From: Lachnospiraceae bacterium | GTDB lineage: Bacteria > Bacillota_A > Clostridia > Lachnospirales > Lachnospiraceae | Direction: 5' to 3' | DNA length: 23,093 nucleotides | Assembly (NCBI GenBank): GCA_017613595.1 | Contig: JAGADM010000117.1 | Coordinates: 1 to 23,093 of the forward strand | Shown: positions 17,832 to 23,093 of the stretch, piece by piece | Position numbering within the stretch: the stretch's first letter is position 1 | How the letters are laid out: every line of letters begins with the position of its first letter | Program-made: the position numbers and the translations under genes | The notes under the pieces: generated by a model | Database searches by the model: none | What the model saw: only the letters and a program-made list of their open reading frames with translations | What the model was told of the DNA's origin: nothing

Positions 17832-18404
17832 ATGCTTTGTCAAATCATGAAAGAGAAAAATCTTACTGTCTATCGCCTGGCGAAAGAAAGCTCTGTCCCG
17901 TATGCCACAGTAAACGATCTTTGTAAGAAGAAAACTCGAATTGAGAAGAGTAGTGCGGAGACTGTGTACCGTCTGGCGAAGGCTTTGGGCGTGCCCATGG
18001 AGGAACTCGTTGCGCCTGCAATGGCAGAGGAAGAACGCCCTTCTTTTGAGCTTTTCCGAAGTCATATCTGCCATATGGTAAAGGAACAGACGGACATCCT
18101 TTTCTTGATAGAGGTCTTGCAAAAGGACACTGTGCGTGAATTGGCGGATAAAAAGTGGTATCCGGAGGCGCTATATCTGCTCGCTATGATTGACTATCTT
18201 AGCCGCATTAATAGTGTTCCTATATGTAATCGGTATAACGATTTACGTGCATCCAAACTGCAGGAACCTTTGTTCCCTCAGAGTCTTGTTCTTGCAGCCA
18301 AAATCACGAACGACAAATCCCTTCTTTCGAAAGCCGTGGAGGAAGCAATCCCGGAATTTTCCCGCTTTAACATTATAGAAAGCGAGGTTCGAGATGTCTG
18401 CTGA
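17832..18404 (+). CDS. HTH protein, probable antitoxin/repressor of a two-gene module
   Basis: A 190-residue protein whose first ~60 residues are a Cro/CI-type helix-turn-helix (LTVYRLAKESSVPYATVNDL, then AETVYRLAKALGVPMEELV). The remaining ~120 residues are predicted mostly helical and I do not recognise them; they may bind the partner. AAAGGAG lies eight bases before ATG 17832. Twin palindromes stand between promoter and gene, suggesting autorepression. Its last 11 bases overlap the nucleotidyltransferase start, so the two products are made together. HTH gene plus nucleotidyltransferase gene is the layout of AbiE-like type IV toxin-antitoxin systems, although AbiEi itself is a winged-helix protein of a different kind. 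The antitoxin role is inference. Confidence 0.75.
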   Translation: MLCQIMKEKNLTVYRLAKESSVPYATVNDLCKKKTRIEKSSAETVYRLAKALGVPMEELVAPAMAEEERPSFELFRSHICHMVKEQTDILFLIEVLQKDTVRELADKKWYPEALYLLAMIDYLSRINSVPICNRYNDLRASKLQEPLFPQSLVLAAKITNDKSLLSKAVEEAIPEFSRFNIIESEVRDVC

Positions 18405-19143
18405 CCGATCAACAAACGAATTCACTTTTACGAATGAGAATCTGGGATTCTACCTGAACGAGTTGGCGAAGGAGTATAAGAAACTCGTGGGGAAGAATAT
18501 GCCAGCTGAAATCATCCTGATTGGCGGGGCCGCAATTGTGTCTTGCTATGACTTTCGCTCTATGACTACTGATATCGATGCGGTCATTCTCGCTGCTTCG
18601 GCGGTTCGAGACGCTATAGGACGCGTTGGAGATCGATATAATCTGCCGGGCGGATGGATTAACACTGACTTTGAAAAAACGACATCCTACAGTCAAAACT
18701 TGATGCAGCATTCCACTTATTTTCGAACCTTTGCGCAGGTACTGAGTGTCCGTGTGGTAAAGGCGGAGTACCTTGTCGCAATGAAACTCAAAGCCTATCG
18801 CTATTATAAAAATGACATTTCGGATATTGTCGGAATACTTGCTTCACATGAAAGTGCCGGGGATCGAATTACAATGGAACGGATTAACAAGGCGGTAATA
18901 GACCTCTATGGCTCTTGGGATGAGTTTTCTCCTGCTTCAAGACAATTCATTGAGAATGCTATCGGTCGCTCGGATTATAAAGAATTGTTCGAAGAAACCA
19001 GACAGGGAGAGCGGGACGCAAAGGAAAGGCTTCTTGACTTCGAGGTAAAATACCCGAACAAACTTTCCGAGGATAATGTTGACTTCGTGCTTCTGCAGTT
19101 GAAAAAGAGAGCAGCGCAAAGCGGAGACGATCTGGGACAATAG
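18394..19143 (+). CDS. Minimal nucleotidyltransferase, probable toxin partner
   Basis: A 249-residue protein with the nucleotidyltransferase-fold signature: LIGGAAIVSCYDFRSMTTDI followed by DAV, giving the GG pair (44-45) and the metal-binding D60 and D62. This pattern fits the AbiEii/AbiGii and DUF6036-like group, where such enzymes add nucleotides to tRNA or proteins. The middle (RVVKAEYLVAMKLKAYRYYK, then DISDIVGIL) matches the usual helical half with K and D residues contacting the nucleotide. GAGG (18384-18387) lies six bases before ATG 18394, inside the end of the HTH gene. Toxicity and target are inferred from family and pairing, not from sequence. An alternative is a housekeeping-type nucleotidyltransferase without toxin function. 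Confidence 0.75.
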   Translation: MSADRSTNEFTFTNENLGFYLNELAKEYKKLVGKNMPAEIILIGGAAIVSCYDFRSMTTDIDAVILAASAVRDAIGRVGDRYNLPGGWINTDFEKTTSYSQNLMQHSTYFRTFAQVLSVRVVKAEYLVAMKLKAYRYYKNDISDIVGILASHESAGDRITMERINKAVIDLYGSWDEFSPASRQFIENAIGRSDYKELFEETRQGERDAKERLLDFEVKYPNKLSEDNVDFVLLQLKKRAAQSGDDLGQ

Positions 19144-19164
19144 TAATTCGGAATAATTGAAGTG

Positions 19165-19208
19165 GCACGAAATGATGGATTTTGTGCTGTAGTCACAAAA
19201 TGTGTGAC
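19165..19208. promoter_or_regulatory. Inverted repeats upstream of the HipA-like module
   Basis: GCACGAAAT (19165-19173) pairs with ATTTTGTGC (19179-19187) across five bases with one wobble, and GTCACA (19192-19197) pairs with TGTGAC (19203-19208) across five bases. A related CGCAAAAAATGTGAT spans the promoter spacer at about 19228-19242. No T-run follows, so operators for the HTH protein are more likely than a terminator. Confidence 0.5.
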
Positions 19209-19217
19209 AAAAACGAC

Positions 19218-19246
19218 TTGTTTTATCGCAAAAAATGTGATATTCT
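19218..19246 (+). promoter_or_regulatory. Promoter of the HipA-like module
   Basis: TTGTTT at 19218-19223, 17-base spacer and TATTCT at 19241-19246, with TG one base before the -10. Transcription would start near 19253, just before AAAGGAGAG, so the leader is very short. Confidence 0.65.
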
Positions 19247-19267
19247 AGTGCAAAGGAGAGCTTTGAC

Positions 19268-19810
19268 ATGAAAAACTATGTGATTAACAAGTCAATTAAC
19301 GGCAAGGATGTGAAGAGAATGCGGACGCTTCTCGGGATGACACAGAAGGAGTTTGCCGAATTCGTGTGCGCATCTAAGCGGACGGTAGAAAACTGGGAGA
19401 ATAGCAAAGGAGAGATTACCGGGCCGATTGTGACTCTGGCGGAGATTCTCTTGCGCTATCCGCAGATGGTTCAGAAGCTTGAGGTTCCGCCGAAAGGCCG
19501 TGGATTACGACTTTGGTATATGTATGAGAACACTGTCTGCAGCGTTATCGATGTGGATGAGCTTGCCAGACAGGTAAAGGTATATAATTACATCGACAAT
19601 CCGTTATGGCGGGCATTTGGCGTAAATACGGAACCGACTTATGAGGACTACGAGGAGTTTCTGGAGTCCAGGTGCTTTCCGAGGACCAGGGATAAGATTA
19701 AGTTGGAATTGAAGAAGCTCGGAATTCCGTTCTATGATCCGATTATGATTATTGAGAAGACGGAAGGAAGAATGGCAGACGATCCCTGCTACATCAGGAT
19801 CGAGAGGTGA
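19268..19810 (+). CDS. HTH protein with extra C-terminal domain (HipB-like, possibly HipB-HipS-like fusion)
   Basis: A 180-residue protein. Residues ~10-65 are a helix-turn-helix of the type found in antitoxins and transcription factors (MTQKEFAEFVCASKRTVENW). A different domain occupies ~77-180, starting RGLRLWYMYENTVCSVIDVD and ending in a charged block (FLESRCFPRTRDKIKLELKK, GIPFYDPIMIIEKTEGRMAD). I recognise this only as a recurring Firmicute companion of HipA-like kinases. It may correspond to the N-terminal subdomain that HipBST systems encode as a separate protein, HipS; that is a hypothesis. AAAGGAGAG (19252-19260) gives a strong ribosome site. Four bases separate its stop from the kinase start, so the genes are coupled. 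Confidence 0.7.
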   Translation: MKNYVINKSINGKDVKRMRTLLGMTQKEFAEFVCASKRTVENWENSKGEITGPIVTLAEILLRYPQMVQKLEVPPKGRGLRLWYMYENTVCSVIDVDELARQVKVYNYIDNPLWRAFGVNTEPTYEDYEEFLESRCFPRTRDKIKLELKKLGIPFYDPIMIIEKTEGRMADDPCYIRIER

Positions 19811-19814
19811 TTGG

Positions 19815-20618
19815 ATGATAGAATTGTATGAAGGGGAACTCCGTGAAAACGGCAGACGTTCTTCAAAAGGAAACCAATTGAAGTTTGAACGTGATGGGGT
19901 CTGGTATAAGGCAGACTATCTCGGATATGAAGGACTTGCAGAGTATACGGTTTCCAAGCTCCTTCGGTACTCTACGCTTAAAGAGGACGAGTATGTCGAT
20001 TATAGTCTTGAACAGATTTCCTATAACGGTAACACATATAATGCCTGTAAAAGCCGTGACTTTTCCGACGGATGGACGCTGATTACGCTTGAGAGGCTAT
20101 TTAAGAGTACCTATGGAACCGGACTGAATCATATCATTTACGGAATAGAAGACCACACTGAGCGGCTCCGCGTGCTCACGGAACAGGTGGAAAGGCTGAC
20201 GGGACTTCATAATATCGGACAATACATGAGCAAGTTGCTTACGGTAGACAGCCTTTTCCTCAATGAAGACCGTCATACCCATAATATTGCAGTACTGACC
20301 AATGAAAAAAAGGAATTCCGTCTTGCACCGATTTTTGATAACGGTGCAGCGCTTCTGGCAGACACAGCATTGGATTATCCGTTAAATCAGGATACGATAG
20401 AACTGATGAAAAGGGCAAGGCCGAAGACCTTTTGCGATGATTTTGCTGAGCAGATAACGATTGCAGAGCAACTGTACGGCAGGCAGATTCGTTTCCGATT
20501 CACCCGCAAGGAAGTGGTTGAAATCTTAGATGAGGCGCAGATTTATGAGAAAAGCGTTCGCGACAGGGTCACGGAGATTGTTATGCAGATGCGACGCAAG
20601 TATTCCTATCTGTTTTGA
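19815..20618 (+). CDS. Short HipA-like serine/threonine kinase, probable toxin
   Basis: A 267-residue kinase of the HipA fold. Near the N-terminus RRSSKGNQLKF (14-24) matches the HipA glycine-rich loop, whose serines are autophosphorylation sites (S16, S17 here). K32 and E39 fit the nucleotide-binding lysine and its glutamate. The catalytic loop is NEDRHTHN (150-157) with D152 and N157, and the metal-binding aspartate is D175 in APIFDNG. Canonical HipA is ~440 residues and begins with a separate N-terminal subdomain; this protein starts almost at the kinase core, like HipT of HipBST or CtkA. HipA and HipT phosphorylate glutamyl- and tryptophanyl-tRNA synthetase respectively; this target is unknown. 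AGAGGTGA before ATG 19815 overlaps the preceding stop codon, showing coupling. An upstream in-frame TTG at 19752 lies inside the HTH gene and is not used. Confidence 0.82.
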   Translation: MIELYEGELRENGRRSSKGNQLKFERDGVWYKADYLGYEGLAEYTVSKLLRYSTLKEDEYVDYSLEQISYNGNTYNACKSRDFSDGWTLITLERLFKSTYGTGLNHIIYGIEDHTERLRVLTEQVERLTGLHNIGQYMSKLLTVDSLFLNEDRHTHNIAVLTNEKKEFRLAPIFDNGAALLADTALDYPLNQDTIELMKRARPKTFCDDFAEQITIAEQLYGRQIRFRFTRKEVVEILDEAQIYEKSVRDRVTEIVMQMRRKYSYLF

Positions 20619-20711
20619 AATCATCTGTTTAGAATGTCGGGCGTTCAGGAGAAGTAAGCCCGCGCCTCATATTCTTTCTTCAATACCATAAAAAAGTATA
20701 AAAAAACATGC

Positions 20712-20756
20712 AAAAGCCGGTATTATTTCGGACTATCGCCGAAAATACCGGCTTTT
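20712..20756. terminator. Strong hairpin terminator between kinase gene and glycan locus
   Basis: AAAAGCCGGTATT (20712-20724) pairs perfectly with AATACCGGCTTTT (20744-20756), with an inner TTCGG/CCGAA stem. The A and T ends make it usable on both strands. The 90 bases between the kinase stop and this hairpin hold only A-rich sequence and a weak CGGGC/GCCCG stem. Confidence 0.75.
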
Positions 20757-20778
20757 CGGATAATTTGGGTGCGAAAAG

Positions 20779-20807
20779 TTGCATTTGATGGCGATTTAGT
20801 GTATACT
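20779..20807 (+). promoter_or_regulatory. Promoter of the surface-glycan locus
   Basis: TTGCAT at 20779-20784, 17-base spacer, TATACT at 20802-20807. Placed just after the terminator and about 60 bases before the dehydratase start. Confidence 0.7.
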
Positions 20808-20869
20808 TTTTTACTAGGTATGCGCATGTATAAAGAAGTGTAAAAAGCTGAGAACGGAGCTTAAAAAAT

Positions 20870-22768
20870 ATGGGTAAGCAGGATCGTAAATCGAATGGAA
20901 GAAAGTCCGGGCAGAGACTGATTTCAAGGTCTCTGGTTGTGTTGGCTCTTGATATATTGATCGTTTGGATGGCGTTCTTCTTTGCGCTTTGGGCGAGATT
21001 TGATTTCTCTATCAATCGGATTCCTAAAGTGTATCTTGAAACATATGTATTTATCATTCCGATCTGGTGCGTGATAACGGTAGCCGTATTCGGAGTGTTT
21101 AAACTATATCGCAGTGTATGGACCTACGTGAGCATCGATGAAGCGTTCAAGGTGATGGTTGCGTATGTGATTTTAGTGGGCTTATTCTTGTTATCCAAGA
21201 TTGCTCTTGACGTTCATATGCCGCGATCTTTTTATGCCATCGGAATCGTATTGGCATTCGGCATGCATGTAGGTGTCCGCTTCTCATACCGTCTCCTTCG
21301 TTTTCTTGCTCATAGGATGAGTCGGAACAGTGAGGAACGAGCCGGAAATGTTGAAAATGTAATGATTATCGGAGGCGGCGCGGCAGGGAGTATTATCGTT
21401 CGCGAACTGAAGAATGATATGCATCAGAATTGCAAACCGGTGTGCATTATCGATGATAACCCGAATAAGAAAGGCAAACTGCTCTACAATATTCCAATTG
21501 TCGGCGGACGGGAAGTAATCGTTGAGAAGGTTGCCGAGTATGACATCGGAACAATCATCTTTGCTATTCCTACGGCGAGTGCCGCAGACAGGAAAGCGAT
21601 TCTGAATATCTGTAAGGACACTGGGGTGAAACTTCGGACACTTCCCGGCATGTACCAGCTGGCAAATGGAGACGTCAGCATCAGCAGACTGAAGGACGTA
21701 GAGCTGACCGACCTTCTCGGAAGAGAACCGATTACGATTGACAACGAGGAAGTGTTCCGCATGATTACCGATAAGACCATCCTGGTAACCGGCGGCGGCG
21801 GCTCCATCGGCTCCGAGCTTTGCAGACAGATTGCCGCGCACAATCCAAAGCAGCTCATCATCTTTGATATTTATGAGAATAATGCGTATGAGATTCAGCA
21901 GGAACTCATAAGAAAGTATAAGAATAATCTGAATCTGGTTACGCTGATTGGTTCGGTTCGTAATACGCACCGTATCAGCAGCGTGATGATGCAGTACAAG
22001 CCCGACATTGTATTCCATGCCGCGGCTCATAAGCATGTGCCGCTTATGGAAGAAAGCCCGAATGAGGCCATCAAGAACAATGTTATGGGTACCTATAAAA
22101 CGGCAGTGGCAGCAGCCGAGGCCGGCGTTAAGACATTCGTTCTGATTTCCACGGATAAAGCGGTTAACCCGACCAATCTGATGGGCGCCAGCAAGCGTAT
22201 CTGTGAGATGATCATTCAGACGATGGACCGTGCTACTTCCGGTACCAACTTTGTTGCAGTACGTTTCGGCAATGTTCTCGGATCGAACGGCTCCGTTATT
22301 CCGCTCTTCAAGAAGCAGATTGCGGAAGGCGGTCCGGTTACGGTAACCGATAAGAATATCATTCGCTATTTTATGACCATTCCGGAGGCAGTATCACTCG
22401 TACTGCAGGCTTCGCATTACGCTAAAGGCGGCGAAATCTTCGTTCTTGACATGGGTGAACCCGTTAAGATTGATGATATGGCACGCAACCTGATCAAACT
22501 TTCCGGGTATACTCCGGATGTAGATATTAAGATTGAATATACCGGACTGCGCCCCGGCGAAAAGCTTTATGAAGAAAAGCTTATGGACGAGGAAGGTATG
22601 CAGACAACCAACAATAAGCTTATCTTCATTGGAAAGCCGATTGAAATGAACGATGCGTGGTTCCGCACAAAACTGAATGAACTCGATCGTGACAGCCGTG
22701 AAGATGATGAAAATATCAAGAAATATGTGCAGGAGATTGTTCCGACCTATAAGCCGGGATCGTATTAA
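20870..22768 (+). CDS. Membrane-bound UDP-sugar 4,6-dehydratase (PglF/CapD/WbpM family)
   Basis: Converts UDP-GlcNAc, or a close relative, to the 4-keto-6-deoxy sugar, the first step toward amino-dideoxy sugars on surface glycans. Of 632 residues, the first ~150 hold about four membrane helices (for example LVVLALDILIVWMAFFFALW). A CoA/NAD-binding-like domain with GGGAAG at 168-173 follows. The second half is an extended short-chain dehydrogenase with VTGGGGSIGSE (GGGGSIG at 308-314). The catalytic stretch STDKAVNPTNLMGASKR places T428, D429 and K430 with M438 where the usual tyrosine would be; that substitution is typical of the PglF group. GGAG lies ten bases before ATG 20870. It heads a transcript whose next gene is a sugar aminotransferase, the expected following step. 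The exact sugar made cannot be told from sequence. Confidence 0.93.
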   Translation: MGKQDRKSNGRKSGQRLISRSLVVLALDILIVWMAFFFALWARFDFSINRIPKVYLETYVFIIPIWCVITVAVFGVFKLYRSVWTYVSIDEAFKVMVAYVILVGLFLLSKIALDVHMPRSFYAIGIVLAFGMHVGVRFSYRLLRFLAHRMSRNSEERAGNVENVMIIGGGAAGSIIVRELKNDMHQNCKPVCIIDDNPNKKGKLLYNIPIVGGREVIVEKVAEYDIGTIIFAIPTASAADRKAILNICKDTGVKLRTLPGMYQLANGDVSISRLKDVELTDLLGREPITIDNEEVFRMITDKTILVTGGGGSIGSELCRQIAAHNPKQLIIFDIYENNAYEIQQELIRKYKNNLNLVTLIGSVRNTHRISSVMMQYKPDIVFHAAAHKHVPLMEESPNEAIKNNVMGTYKTAVAAAEAGVKTFVLISTDKAVNPTNLMGASKRICEMIIQTMDRATSGTNFVAVRFGNVLGSNGSVIPLFKKQIAEGGPVTVTDKNIIRYFMTIPEAVSLVLQASHYAKGGEIFVLDMGEPVKIDDMARNLIKLSGYTPDVDIKIEYTGLRPGEKLYEEKLMDEEGMQTTNNKLIFIGKPIEMNDAWFRTKLNELDRDSREDDENIKKYVQEIVPTYKPGSY

Positions 22769-22829
22769 GCCTGTTGTAAAAACTTGGTGATTAAGAACTA
22801 TTTGGATAAGGCAGTGAAAGAAAAAGAAT

Positions 22830-23093
22830 ATGATTGACTTTCTTAATGATTCAAGGTTTTCCGGAATAGATAGGTTTCCTCAAAAAATATGGCTGTCCTC
22901 ACCTACGATGCATGGCGAGGAGCAGAAATGGGTTGATGAAGCAATCCTTACTAACTGGGTGTCGACGGTCGGGGAGAATATCAACGAAGTAGAAAAACAG
23001 GTTGCCGGATATGTCGGCGTGAAATACGCCGTAGGTCTTTCGGCAGGAACGGCAGCCCTTCACCTTGCGACCAAGCTTGCGGGAGAAAAGCTG
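22830..23093 (+). CDS. DegT/DnrJ/EryC1-family sugar aminotransferase, N-terminal part (cut by window end)
   Basis: The first 88 residues of a PLP-dependent aminotransferase, open to the window edge. After MIDFLNDSRFSGIDRF come WLSSPTMHGEEQKWVDEAIL, TNWVSTVGENINEVEKQVAG and YVGVKYAVGLSAGTAALHLA. The last includes the GTAAL loop that binds the PLP phosphate. The TNWVSTVG region resembles LegC/PglE-type enzymes, which put an amino group on C4 of the keto sugar made by PglF-like dehydratases. That fits its place 61 bases after the dehydratase gene. The ribosome site is weak (GAAAGAAAAAGA before ATG 22830). The catalytic lysine lies beyond the window. Confidence 0.9.
   Translation, partial: MIDFLNDSRFSGIDRFPQKIWLSSPTMHGEEQKWVDEAILTNWVSTVGENINEVEKQVAGYVGVKYAVGLSAGTAALHLATKLAGEKL

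Noticed and set aside
19752..19814. Upstream TTG start for the HipA-like kinase
   Set aside because: It lies inside the HTH gene with no ribosome site, while ATG 19815 has AGAGGTGA at the right distance.

Overview
The window looks like chromosomal DNA of an anaerobic Firmicute, most likely a clostridium of the Lachnospiraceae type. The grounds are a single-chain (alpha2-type) glycyl-tRNA synthetase, SecA with a C-terminal zinc tail, strong AGGAGG-like ribosome sites, TTGACA/TATAAT promoters with extended -10 elements, and an HD-GYP protein fused to an extracellular propeller sensor. Taxonomy is inferred from gene content only. All genes I can support lie on the + strand.

Left part (1-6.0 kb): the 3' end of glyQS with an intrinsic terminator; a Cro/CI-type regulator with six predicted membrane segments, preceded by two tandem promoters and a palindrome; and a large exported beta-propeller / Y_Y_Y / HD-GYP signalling protein with its own promoter and terminator. 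The gap after it carries four DnaA-box-like 9-mers around the terminator.

Centre (6.1-17.6 kb) is housekeeping: secA from a clear promoter, then a 676-bp non-coding stretch, prfB (no programmed frameshift), uvrB, uvrA, a YfbR-type 5'-deoxynucleotidase and a NYN/PIN-like protein with a long disordered tail. uvrB-uvrA-yfbR are tightly spaced and probably cotranscribed. The secA-prfB gap is the most unusual DNA here: about a dozen variants of the palindrome TGGTACCA, many 24-28 bp apart, the first three inside tandem 72-bp repeats.

Right part (17.7-20.6 kb) is an accessory cassette of two adjacent two-gene modules that look like toxin-antitoxin systems. The first is an HTH protein overlapping a minimal nucleotidyltransferase, behind a promoter and two copies of CGGTATACCG. 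The second is an HTH protein with an extra C-terminal domain, coupled to a short HipA-like kinase lacking the HipA N-terminal region; this may be a rearranged HipBST-like system. Base use is more A/T-rich than in the neighbours, consistent with acquisition.

Far right (20.7 kb-end): a strong hairpin terminator, a promoter, and the start of a surface-glycan locus, with a membrane-bound UDP-sugar 4,6-dehydratase (PglF/CapD/WbpM family) followed by a DegT-family sugar aminotransferase cut by the window end. Together these would make a UDP-4-amino-4,6-dideoxy sugar. No tRNA, rRNA, CRISPR array or insertion sequence was seen.
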